Assembly: GCF_013464485.1 (NCBI RefSeq)
Contig: NZ_RAUX01000001.1
Coordinates: 31,279-74,007 of the forward strand
DNA from: Stenotrophomonas maltophilia
Lineage (GTDB): Bacteria; Pseudomonadota; Gammaproteobacteria; Xanthomonadales; Xanthomonadaceae
Length of the DNA: 42,729 nt
Direction of reading: 5' to 3'
In this document: in pieces, positions 8,597 to 15,180 of the stretch
Layout: the number at the start of each line of letters is the position of its first letter
How positions within the stretch are numbered: position 1 is the first letter of the stretch
Made by a program: the position numbers and the translations under genes
The notes under the pieces: model-generated
Seen by the model: the letters and a program-made list of their open reading frames with translations, nothing else
What the model was told of the DNA's origin: nothing
Databases searched by the model: none

Positions 8597-8633
8597 CAAA
8601 AAAGCCGGAACTCCTTTACGGGAGATCCGGCTT
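8597..8633 (-). terminator. Rho-independent terminator of ssrA
   Basis: On the minus strand an AAGCCGGA-type stem (8602-8609 with 8626-8633, extended by CTCC/GGAG) closes a short loop and is followed by a run of T (A-run 8597-8603 on the plus strand). It lies 27 bp past the tmRNA 3' end. Confidence 0.85.
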
Positions 8634-8659
8634 CTTGCGGCCTCGACAGGCCATACAGA

Positions 8660-9013
8660 TGGTGGAGGTGGGCGGAATTGAACCGCCGTCCGAAGGCACT
8701 CCATCCCCAGCACTACATGCTTAGCTCACCGTTGGATCTCGTTCCCGAACAGCACGGTGTGCAAAGCGCATCCGGGAACCAGCCTGTTGTGTTCTAGTGC
8801 CGGACTGACAGGCAGCCGTCCAGCGCGATTCCATGATAGTGACTCTACACCGCGAGCATGGACACAAGCGGTTTCGAGGCTTAGGCCTTAAGCGGCCAGA
8901 GCGTAGTTGTCGTCGTTGGCAACTAGAGTTTTGCAGCTGGATTTACGAGGAAAGCTACCCCCTCGGCATGCGCCAGGCGACTTCACAACCCCCGTCGAAA
9001 CCAATGCACCCCC
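8660..9013 (-). ncRNA. ssrA: Transfer-messenger RNA (tmRNA, SsrA)
   Basis: About 354 nt on the minus strand. The 5' end GGGGGTG (9007-9013) pairs with CACCTCC just before the ACCA at the 3' end (8660), forming the alanine-tRNA-like acceptor stem. GGTTCAATTCC gives the T-arm. The resume region reads GCC AAC GAC GAC AAC TAC and so on to TAA, encoding the tag ANDDNYALAA, one residue from the E. coli tag ANDENYALAA. The molecule rescues ribosomes stalled on broken mRNA together with SmpB, whose gene lies at 10597 on the same strand. A terminator follows at 8597-8633. I see no convincing -10/-35 upstream of 9013. Confidence 0.97.
8888..8920 (-). other. tmRNA tag reading frame (ANDDNYALAA)
   Basis: Internal open reading frame of the tmRNA, resume codon GCC at 8918-8920 to TAA at 8888-8890. 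It encodes the proteolysis tag ending in LAA, the degron recognised by ClpXP in related bacteria. Confidence 0.93.
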
Positions 9014-9358
9014 GGTTTCTTCAAGCATTGCAAGGCGTGTGGGCCGGTACCGGCGAAAAACGCTGGAACTGGCCCTGCCCAACGTCGGCAACAGTACAGC
9101 ATCCTGCCTGAACAGTCACGTCCTCTTCGCCGTGGTTCCTTGACGTGTCAGGGATTGCCCTGGAAGGGTCGCGGTCACGACCTTGCTTCCACACGGCCGG
9201 ATGCATGGGGGGCAAGTGTCGCTCTGTTCCGATCATTCGCGGTGATCATCTGTGTTGGAGCCAGACCCGAACAGCCTCTGGGAACGCAGCGGGCCGGCAG
9301 GGCCGGGGGCCAGGTCGATACCATCCGAGTTCTGATGCGCAGCCAATGGAGGGGCGCC
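9014..9358. other. Intergenic gap between ssrA and the GNAT gene
   Basis: 345 bp that must hold the leftward ssrA promoter and the rightward promoter of the acetyltransferase. The acetyltransferase frame is open back to 9140 but shows no coding character there. A small inverted repeat GATCA-N7-TGATC lies at 9231-9247. I find no convincing promoter hexamers, gene or repeat of the SMAG type. Confidence 0.5.
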
Positions 9359-9790
9359 ATGAAGCTTGAAATCGTAGTCACGGATGTGCCTGGCACCGAG
9401 GTGCTGGAAATGATTGGCACAGGCCTGGATCAGTTCAATCTGGACGCAGCGGGCTACGCAGACCGTCGCACGCTGGCGGTGCTGGTCACGGACCCGGTCA
9501 CAGGTAAAGTGGTCGGAGGCCTTACCGGACGGACCTCGCTGGGGCTTTGGTTCGTGGACCTGTTCCATCTACCGCAGGCATATCGCGGCAGCGGCATCGG
9601 GTCGCGTGTACTGAAGGCTGCGGAGGATGAGGCCCGGCGCCGCGGGTGTCGCTCCGGCGTGTTGTACACCATCAGCTTCCAGGCGCCGGACTTCTATGTA
9701 AAGCATGGGTGGACCGTGTTCGGCGAAGTGCCATGTGACCCGCCGGGCACCTCCAGGGTGTTCCTCAGCAAGGACCTGTCGATGGCCTGA
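9359..9790 (+). CDS. GNAT-family N-acetyltransferase
   Basis: A 143-residue cytoplasmic acetyl-CoA-dependent N-acetyltransferase. The acetyl-CoA pyrophosphate loop is QAYRGSGIGSRVL, preceded by the conserved LWFVDLFHLP strand and followed by AEDEARRRGC and DFYVKHGWTVFGEVP, the usual GNAT order of motifs A and B. The ATG at 9359 follows GGAGG (9348-9352) at good spacing. The substrate is unknown; the length and the FYxKHGWxxFGE ending resemble small GNATs acting on antibiotics or small amines. It sits alone between tmRNA and a small membrane-protein gene. Confidence 0.88.
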   Translation: MKLEIVVTDVPGTEVLEMIGTGLDQFNLDAAGYADRRTLAVLVTDPVTGKVVGGLTGRTSLGLWFVDLFHLPQAYRGSGIGSRVLKAAEDEARRRGCRSGVLYTISFQAPDFYVKHGWTVFGEVPCDPPGTSRVFLSKDLSMA

Positions 9791-9931
9791 GGGCCTTGGT
9801 CACGATGTGCGTGCTGTCAATCCACAACTTGTTGTAGAGCCGCCGTCATAGCGGATTGCTAACTTCGTCGGCGCGAATTTGCGACACACTGGCGACGACC
9901 ATCCGAGCCAGGACAGACACGGAGACCATGG

Positions 9932-10504
9932 GTGACTGATGCAAGCCAACAACGCAGCCTGCGACAGCTGGTCGGGCCGGTCGGTGCCGACTACCAGCGG
10001 CGCGCGTTGCCGCCCGGCTGGGTCTGGGCGGTGCTGGCAGTGTTGCTGGCGGCCACCTGGCTGACCGAGCTGCCGGCCACGGCAGCTGCGGCGCTCGTCG
10101 CCAGCGCGGTGGTGGTGCATTGGGCGCAGCGCGGCCGCATCCACTGGCTGGGGTGGCGCCTGCCGGGCCTGGCAGTGCTGGCGGCCCTGCTGTGGGGGCC
10201 GGAAGTGCTCTCGCAATGGTTCGAGCATGGGCTGGCCCTGGTCCTGATGTCCTTGGCCAGCCTCAGCATCGGCGTGCATGTGTGGCAGTCGCGACAGATG
10301 GCGCGCCAGCTGCAGGGTGCGGCCGATGCACTGGATGATGCCCAGTTGCTGTCGTTGCTGCCGGATGATGCTGCCGAACTGGCCCGCAGGTGGCGGGCGG
10401 GTGATGATCGCCATGCACCGGAACTGGCGGTCGTGATGCATCTGGCGGTGATGCACGCGGCGTTGGCGCCGCGGATGCGCAGGCAGGGCATTCTGGCGGG
10501 GTGA
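9932..10504 (+). CDS. Hypothetical inner-membrane protein
   Basis: A 190-residue protein from a GTG at 9932, with GGAG at 9921-9924 as ribosome site. An ATG at 9928 in another frame stops after three codons, so GTG is preferred. It has about four hydrophobic segments between residues 28 and 110, then a soluble tail with Asp/Ala-rich and Arg-rich helices (residues 115-190). No family is recognised. It is convergent with smpB across a palindromic repeat. Confidence 0.65.
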   Translation: MTDASQQRSLRQLVGPVGADYQRRALPPGWVWAVLAVLLAATWLTELPATAAAALVASAVVVHWAQRGRIHWLGWRLPGLAVLAALLWGPEVLSQWFEHGLALVLMSLASLSIGVHVWQSRQMARQLQGAADALDDAQLLSLLPDDAAELARRWRAGDDRHAPELAVVMHLAVMHAALAPRMRRQGILAG

Positions 10505-10510
10505 CCCGCC

Positions 10511-10578
10511 TTTTGTAGAGCCCGGCATGGCTCGGCTCTACAAAAGGCCAAGGCAGCCGAGCATGGCTCGGCTCTGCA
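10511..10578. repeat. SMAG/REP palindromes, likely bidirectional terminator
   Basis: Two GTAG-type palindromes. The first pairs TTTTGTAGAGCC (10511-10522) with GGCTCTACAAAA (10534-10545), a stem with T/A tails that can end transcription from both the membrane-protein gene and smpB. The second, GCAGCCGAGC...CTCTGC, is at 10553-10578. Both are built on the GAGC-CATGG-CTC core seen elsewhere in the window. Confidence 0.8.
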
Positions 10579-10596
10579 GGATGATGCGCAGACGCC

Positions 10597-11100
10597 TTAC
10601 GCGTCGCGGTTGCCGCGACGCATCACGCGCTGCTTCTCGATCGCCCAGTCGCGGTCCTTGGCGGCATCACGCTTGTCGTGGGTCTGCTTGCCCTTGGCCA
10701 GCGCCACTTCCAGCTTGATCTTGTTCTTGCTCCAGTACATCGCCGTGGGCACGATGGTGTAACCATCGCGTTCGACCTTGCCGACCAGCTTGTCGATCTC
10801 GCTCCGGTGCAGCAGCAGCTTGCGCTCACGCCGGTCGTTGGCCACCACATGAGTGGAGGCCTGGATCAACGGGGTGATCTGTGCGCCGATCAGGAAGATC
10901 TCGCCGCGCTTCACGTAGGCGTACGCGTCGATGATGTTGCCGCGCCCAGCGCGGATCGACTTCACCTCCCAGCCCTGCAGGGCCAGGCCCGCCTCGAAGC
11001 GCTCTTCGATGTGGTACTCGTGGCGGGCACGCTTGTTCAACGCGATGGTTTTGTTGGCCGTCGCGTTCTTTGCTTTATCCTTGCCGCTGTTCTTGCTCAT
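10597..11100 (-). CDS. smpB: SsrA-binding protein SmpB
   Basis: A 167-residue OB-fold RNA-binding protein that delivers tmRNA to stalled ribosomes. Family motifs are present throughout: [29 protein letters not shown]-type N-terminal half (residues 20-50), RGNIIDAYA, and the conserved C-terminal tail region [17 protein letters not shown], which occupies the mRNA channel. The N terminus carries a Lys/Ala-rich extension of about 20 residues. ATG at 11100. It is divergent from ratA with a 57-bp gap, the arrangement usual in gammaproteobacteria, and lies 1.6 kb from its RNA partner ssrA. Confidence 0.97.
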   Translation of the reverse strand: MSKNSGKDKAKNATANKTIALNKRARHEYHIEERFEAGLALQGWEVKSIRAGRGNIIDAYAYVKRGEIFLIGAQITPLIQASTHVVANDRRERKLLLHRSEIDKLVGKVERDGYTIVPTAMYWSKNKIKLEVALAKGKQTHDKRDAAKDRDWAIEKQRVMRRGNRDA

Positions 11101-11157
11101 TTCCGTATTGTCTCCGATTCGGGCCCGCCCGGTCGATTGCCGAAACGTCCTGTATTC

Positions 11158-11583
11158 ATGCCTACTATCCGCCGCAGCGCCCTGGTCGAACACTCGGCCG
11201 CGCGCATGTTCGACCTGGTCAACGACGTCCAGGCCTATCCGCGCCGCTTCCGCTGGTGCTCGGCCGCCCAGATCCTGGAGCAGGGCGAGGACCGCCTGGT
11301 GGCACGCCTGGACCTGGGCCTGGGTTCGTTCAGCACCTGGTTCCAGACCGAGAACACCCTGCAGCGCCCGCACAGCATCGACATGCAGCTGCGCGATGGT
11401 CCGTTCAAGCGGCTGCACGGCCGCTGGGAATTCCATGTCCTGGCCGAGGATGCCTGCAAGGTCACCCTCACCCTGGAATTCGAACCCAGCTCGCGCCTGC
11501 TGGGCCCTGCTTTGGCGATCGGCTTCCAGGGGCTGGCCGATCGCATGGTCAACGATTTCGTCCGCGTCGCCGACGAGGCCTGA
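11158..11583 (+). CDS. ratA: RatA-family START-like protein (COQ10 type)
   Basis: A 141-residue START/polyketide-cyclase-like protein. Motifs [29 protein letters not shown] and [10 protein letters not shown] are those of the bacterial RatA/YfjG group. In E. coli RatA was reported to block ribosome subunit joining, while its eukaryotic relative Coq10 binds ubiquinone; the second role is now often thought the conserved one. Followed after 3 bp by rnfH, so an operon, and divergent from smpB. Confidence 0.92.
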   Translation: MPTIRRSALVEHSAARMFDLVNDVQAYPRRFRWCSAAQILEQGEDRLVARLDLGLGSFSTWFQTENTLQRPHSIDMQLRDGPFKRLHGRWEFHVLAEDACKVTLTLEFEPSSRLLGPALAIGFQGLADRMVNDFVRVADEA

Positions 11584-11586
11584 GCG

Positions 11587-11844
11587 ATGATCGAGGTCGA
11601 GGTGGTGCTGGCCTGGCCGCAGCAGGTGCTGTCGCGCCGGCTGCAGCTGGATGAGGGCGCGACCGTGGCCGATGCCATCGCTGCTGCTGGGCTGGAGGGC
11701 AGTGCAGACTGTCCAGCGGTGGCCGTGCATGGCGTACTGGCGCGCCCGCAGCAGACGCTTCTGGATGGCGACCGCATCGAGCTGTTGCGCCCGCTGCTGG
11801 CCGATCCCAAGGACAACCGCCGGCGGCGCGCGCGCGGCGGTTGA
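11587..11844 (+). CDS. rnfH: RnfH/RatB family ubiquitin-like protein
   Basis: An 85-residue beta-grasp protein of the UPF0125 family: [12 protein letters not shown] at the start, a [12 protein letters not shown] helix, then [22 protein letters not shown], the characteristic end. The function is unknown; it is nearly always next to ratA. The ATG lies 3 bp after the ratA stop. Confidence 0.92.
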   Translation: MIEVEVVLAWPQQVLSRRLQLDEGATVADAIAAAGLEGSADCPAVAVHGVLARPQQTLLDGDRIELLRPLLADPKDNRRRRARGG

Positions 11845-11880
11845 TGCCCGCAACCCGTACCTGGGGACGGGCAGGGAGCC

Positions 11881-12273
11881 TCAGCGGCCCTTCTTCTTCT
11901 TGTCCTTCGGCAGGTTGCGGCCGAACTGGCGCACGGTCTGCTGGGCCAGGGCCTTGTCGTTGCCGGGGAAGTAGTCGCCTTCCCAGCGGGTCACGTTGTC
12001 ATTCTCGAAGAACACGGTGAAGTTCTTCACTTCGGTACGGCCCAGGCGGTTCACGCGCTGGCTGGACGTGTAGTCCCAGCGCTGGGCGTGGAACGGGTCC
12101 GGAATGGACGGGGTGCCCAGCAGTGCGGTGACCTGCTGCTTGCTCTGCCCGACCTGCAGCTTGGCCACGGCATCTTCCCGGATCAGGTTGCCCTGATAGA
12201 TGGGTTGCTTGTAGATGATGCCGCAGCCCGTGGTGGACAGGGCGACGGCGGCGACCAGCAGGAGATTGCGCAT
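11881..12273 (-). CDS. bamE: Outer membrane assembly lipoprotein BamE (OmlA/SmpA)
   Basis: A 130-residue lipoprotein of the BAM complex, which folds outer-membrane proteins. The signal peptide MRNLLLVAAVALSTTGC has lipobox Cys17. The mature part has the family pattern: IYQGNLI, VGQSKQQVTALLGTPSIPDPFHAQRWDY, and a long beta-rich region to a Lys-rich tail (LPKDKKKKGR) that is not part of the core fold. Divergent from fur, the gene order known from Xanthomonas (omlA-fur) and Pseudomonas. Confidence 0.96.
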   Translation of the reverse strand: MRNLLLVAAVALSTTGCGIIYKQPIYQGNLIREDAVAKLQVGQSKQQVTALLGTPSIPDPFHAQRWDYTSSQRVNRLGRTEVKNFTVFFENDNVTRWEGDYFPGNDKALAQQTVRQFGRNLPKDKKKKGR

Positions 12274-12302
12274 CGGGAATGGCGGTTGGGGAAATCGATC
12301 CG

Positions 12303-12312
12303 ATGATACACT
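12303..12312. promoter_or_regulatory. Overlapping divergent -10 boxes for bamE and fur
   Basis: ATGATACACT holds a minus-strand TATCAT (12303-12308, 5 of 6 to consensus) facing bamE and a plus-strand TACACT (12307-12312) facing fur. The -35 hexamers are weak on both sides. The overlap would make the two promoters compete. Confidence 0.4.
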
Positions 12313-12376
12313 CCCGGCGTGCCACCGCGACCCAATCCGAGGCAGCTGGCGCTAAATCGCCAATGAACGGAGACCT

Positions 12377-12784
12377 ATGGAAACCCACGACCTGCGAAAA
12401 GTCGGCCTGAAGGTGACCCATCCACGGATGCGGATCCTGGCGCTGCTCGAACAGCGCAATGCCCAACACCACATGACCGCCGAAGACATCTACCGCCAGC
12501 TGCTGGAGCATGGCGATGAAATCGGCCTGGCCACGGTCTACCGGGTGCTGACCCAGTTCGAGGCCGCCGGCCTCGTGCTCAAGCACAACTTCGAAGGCGG
12601 CCAGGCCGTCTACGAGCTGGACCGCGGCGGTCACCACGACCACATGGTGGATGTGGACAGCGGCAAGATCATCGAGTTTGAAAGCCACGAAATCGAAGAG
12701 CTGCAGCGCAAGATCGCGGCCGAGCATGGCTACGAACTGGAAGAGCATTCGCTGGTGCTGTACGTGCGCAAGAAGCGCAAGTAA
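12377..12784 (+). CDS. fur: Ferric uptake regulator Fur
   Basis: A 135-residue iron-responsive repressor. The DNA-binding half reads LKVTHPRMRILALLE and GLATVYRVLTQFEAAG; the metal site is HHDH at 86-89. Unlike E. coli Fur there are no cysteines: the CxxC after HHDH is replaced by VDVDSGK, so the structural Cys4 zinc site is absent, as in Pseudomonas aeruginosa Fur. ATG at 12377 with CGGAGA upstream. Divergent from bamE and followed by a strong terminator. Confidence 0.97.
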   Translation: METHDLRKVGLKVTHPRMRILALLEQRNAQHHMTAEDIYRQLLEHGDEIGLATVYRVLTQFEAAGLVLKHNFEGGQAVYELDRGGHHDHMVDVDSGKIIEFESHEIEELQRKIAAEHGYELEEHSLVLYVRKKRK

Positions 12785-12811
12785 GCCGATCCGACCAGCC
12801 GGATGCGACGA

Positions 12812-12836
12812 AACCCCGGGCCTGCCCGGGGTTTTT
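12812..12836 (+). terminator. Rho-independent terminator of fur
   Basis: AACCCCGGGC, loop CT, GCCCGGGGTT, then TTT. It starts 27 bp after the fur stop and ends just before the stop of the convergent hydrolase gene. Confidence 0.9.
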
Positions 12837-12842
12837 CGTTGC

Positions 12843-14087
12843 TTACGGTCGATCCACGCCATGCGTGGATGTCCCCAACAGGACTTCCAGGTCCACCGCT
12901 TCTGCCATCGCCCAGTTCCCCACATCCCCCGGATGCAGGTGGTCGCCGGAATCGTAGGCAGCGGCCAACCGCGAGGGATCGGCGGGGTCGCGCAGCGCGG
13001 CATCCAGATCGATCATCGCGTCGAACGGGCTGTCCGAACGCAGCCAGGCATTGAGCTGCCAGCGCAGGGTGTCCTTCTCCGGCCGGTAGTAGTTTTCCAG
13101 CGGCGTACCGGGCAGGGCGCCGGCGAACGGCGGCAGGGTGGCACCGACGATCCGGACGCCACGGCGATGGGCCTGCTCGGCCAGGGCCCGATAGCCCGCC
13201 TGCAGCTCAGCCAGCGTGGGCCGGGCCTGGTTCCGGGCGAACGCGGTGCCCGGCCAGCTGATGTCGTTGATGCCGATCAGCGCGATCACGCTGGCCACGC
13301 CAGGCCGATCCAGCGCATCGCGCTGGAAGCGGGCCAGTGCGGATTCCCCCATGCCGTCGCGCAAGAGGCGGCCACCGGAAATCCCGGCATTGACCACCGC
13401 CACCCCGTGTGGAACCAGGCGTGCGGCCAGGTGGTCGGTCCAGCGCTGGTCCCGGTCGAGACTGGCACCGGCGCCGTCGGTGATCGAATCACCGATCACC
13501 ACTACGCTGCGCGCACTGGCCGGTGCCTCCACCTCGATACCGGTAAGGAACAGGCGGGCGGTCGTGTCGCTGGCCCCTTCAAGACCGGGGGCCAGGATCT
13601 GGTTGCCGGGGGCGATCCAACTGGTCTGGCGACCGTCCCAGTGAAAGGTCTGCAATGACGTCTGTTCCGGCACGAAGATGCTGACCATCAGGGCCTGCCG
13701 GTTGCTCGTGGCCAGTGCCAGCGGGTCACTCAGCCGTTCCTGGCCGGGTTGGATCAGCACACCGGGCTGGCCACCGAAGCTGAGGGCTTGCGGGGCCGCA
13801 TCTGCCCGCGCTGCCACGCTGGCCGCGCCGATCCGCAGCGGTCGGGTGCCATGGGCATTGCTCAGCCGCACCCGCAGGCGCGGGCCGCCCAGGCTGATGC
13901 GCGCGGTCTGGCGGAAGGTCTGGTCGTGCAGCGACGCCGGTATCAGTGGCGGGAACAGGAAGTCCGCTCCCCAGACCGGTTGTGGGCTGGCCTGCCAGCT
14001 CGCCACCCAGTGCGGGGCAGGGGCGGCGCTGGCCGCGCTGGACAGGGCAATCAATGCGGTGGTGGCGAGCTGGCTGAAGCGGTTCAT
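12843..14087 (-). CDS. Secreted SGNH/GDSL-family hydrolase
   Basis: A 414-residue exported esterase-like enzyme. Signal peptide with probable cleavage after ASA near residue 22. An N-terminal beta-rich module (about 25-190) precedes the SGNH domain: block I VVVIGDSITDGAG with Ser201, NAGISGG (block II Gly), GINDI (Asn274), and block V DHLH with Asp382 and His385. This two-part layout is that of bacterial GDSL lipases/acetylxylan-esterase-like proteins; the substrate is probably an ester on a polysaccharide or lipid. ATG at 14087 is chosen for its clean signal peptide; the frame is open to 14129. The last residues (THGVDRP) are encoded within a palindromic repeat. Divergent from a LysR gene that probably regulates it. 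Confidence 0.9.
   Translation of the reverse strand: MNRFSQLATTALIALSSAASAAPAPHWVASWQASPQPVWGADFLFPPLIPASLHDQTFRQTARISLGGPRLRVRLSNAHGTRPLRIGAASVAARADAAPQALSFGGQPGVLIQPGQERLSDPLALATSNRQALMVSIFVPEQTSLQTFHWDGRQTSWIAPGNQILAPGLEGASDTTARLFLTGIEVEAPASARSVVVIGDSITDGAGASLDRDQRWTDHLAARLVPHGVAVVNAGISGGRLLRDGMGESALARFQRDALDRPGVASVIALIGINDISWPGTAFARNQARPTLAELQAGYRALAEQAHRRGVRIVGATLPPFAGALPGTPLENYYRPEKDTLRWQLNAWLRSDSPFDAMIDLDAALRDPADPSRLAAAYDSGDHLHPGDVGNWAMAEAVDLEVLLGTSTHGVDRP
12847..12870. repeat. SMAG-like palindrome inside the 3' end of a coding region
   Basis: ATCCACGC (12852-12859), CAT, GCGTGGAT (12863-12870), preceded by a GTCG head. The same hairpin occurs with a GTAG head at 15143-15165. Here it supplies the C-terminal codons of the SGNH hydrolase. 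Confidence 0.75.
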
Positions 14088-14129
14088 CGGGCAATCCCGG
14101 GTGGAGGGAAGGCCATGGTGATTCCGCAC

Positions 14130-14175
14130 TCATCTGTGAACTAGACTGCGCATGGATAATCATCTGTGAGCTGGA
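14130..14175. promoter_or_regulatory. Direct-repeat operator candidate between the SGNH hydrolase and LysR genes
   Basis: TCATCTGTGAACTAGA (14130-14145) and TCATCTGTGAGCTGGA (14160-14175) match at 14 of 16 positions and start exactly 30 bp apart, about three helical turns. A -10-like GATAAT with an upstream TG lies between them (14155-14160). If it serves the LysR gene, its start would fall near 14167, inside the second repeat, while the first repeat would cover the -35 region. Confidence 0.6.
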
Positions 14176-14184
14176 TTCATCAAT

Positions 14185-15102
14185 ATGGCGCGATCCGACA
14201 TCAACCGATCCGGCGAACTGGAAGTGTTCGTACGGGTGATCGAGACCGGGGGCTTCTCGGCGGCAGCGCGCACGTTGGACATGACCCCCTCGGCGGTCAG
14301 CAAGCTGGTGGCGCGCCTGGAGCAACGGCTGGGCACCCGCCTGCTGCAGCGTTCCACCCGCCAGCTGCAGCTGACGCCCGAAGGCTGCGCGTTCTACGAG
14401 CGCGGCCTGCGCGTGCTGGCCGACCTGGACGAAGCCGAGCGCTGCGCCAGTGCTCACGCCGAGCCGCGCGGGCGGCTGCGGGTCAATTCCAACGTACCGT
14501 TTGGTCAGCATTTCCTGCTGCCGCTGCTGCCTGCGTTCCTCGAGCGCAACCCTCAGGTGGGCGTGGACCTGACCCTCAACGACGAGGTGATCGACCTGCT
14601 CGAGCAGCGCACCGACGTGGCGGTACGGGCCGGCCCGCTGAAGAGTTCCAGCCTGGTGGCGCGGCGCTTGGGCGCGACGCGGATGATGATCGTGGTCGCA
14701 CCGGCCTATGCGCAGCGGCACGGCCTGCCGGCCGATGTCGAGGCACTGCAGTCGCACAACCGTCTGGATATTGGCCATGCGCGGGCGATGCAGGGCTGGC
14801 CGTTGTTGCAGGATGGCCGCGAACGGATGGTGCTGCCCAGCGGTAACGCCCGCGCCAGCAACGGTGATGCGCTGCGCCAGCTGGTGCTGGGTGGGCTGGG
14901 CATGGCGCGGCTGGCAGCGTTCCAGGTGCAGGCCGACATTGCGGCCGGGCGCCTGCTGCCGGTGCTGGAAGACGCCAACCCGGGTGACCTGGAAGAGGTG
15001 CACGCGGTGTTCCTGGGGCAGGGCGGCTACCTGCCGCTGCGCGTGCGCGCGTTCCTGGATTACCTGGTGGAAAGCGTGGATCTGGCGCGGCCGTTGGGGT
15101 GA
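14185..15102 (+). CDS. LysR-family transcriptional regulator
   Basis: A 305-residue LysR regulator. The N-terminal winged helix reads ELEVFVRVIETGGFSAAARTLDMTPSAVSKLVARLEQRLGTRLLQR-like (residues 11-57), followed by a linker helix and the two-lobed effector domain (about 90-295), with the VDLTLNDEVIDLLEQRTDVAVRAG pattern typical of the subgroup that represses or activates a divergent enzyme gene. ATG at 14185; the second copy of the direct repeat ends only 10 bp upstream. Likely targets are itself and the SGNH hydrolase gene. Confidence 0.93.
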   Translation: MARSDINRSGELEVFVRVIETGGFSAAARTLDMTPSAVSKLVARLEQRLGTRLLQRSTRQLQLTPEGCAFYERGLRVLADLDEAERCASAHAEPRGRLRVNSNVPFGQHFLLPLLPAFLERNPQVGVDLTLNDEVIDLLEQRTDVAVRAGPLKSSSLVARRLGATRMMIVVAPAYAQRHGLPADVEALQSHNRLDIGHARAMQGWPLLQDGRERMVLPSGNARASNGDALRQLVLGGLGMARLAAFQVQADIAAGRLLPVLEDANPGDLEEVHAVFLGQGGYLPLRVRAFLDYLVESVDLARPLG

Positions 15103-15109
15103 AACGGGT

Positions 15110-15165
15110 TGCCGGCCAGCGGCCGGCACTACCGCGCGCGGTGTAGATCCACGCCATGCGTGGAT
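15110..15165. repeat. SMAG/REP pair between convergent genes
   Basis: TGCCGGCCAGCGGCCGGCA-CTAC (15110-15132, GTAG head on the minus strand) and GTAG-ATCCACGCCATGCGTGGAT (15143-15165, plus strand) face each other tail to tail between the LysR gene and recN. The two hairpins have unrelated stems. Confidence 0.8.
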
Positions 15166-15180
15166 AACCGCGAACAGGCC

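Noticed and set aside
8660-8720. Independent tRNA gene from the CCA-ending T-arm sequence
   Set aside because: It is the 3' tRNA-like half of tmRNA.
8107-8724. 205-residue plus-strand frame running into ssrA
   Set aside because: It mixes two frames of the broken small membrane gene and ends inside tmRNA; no coherent product.
11158-11844. RatA-RnfH as a true toxin-antitoxin module
   Set aside because: Both are conserved housekeeping genes next to smpB; the toxin name is historical and nothing here suggests a plasmid-type module.
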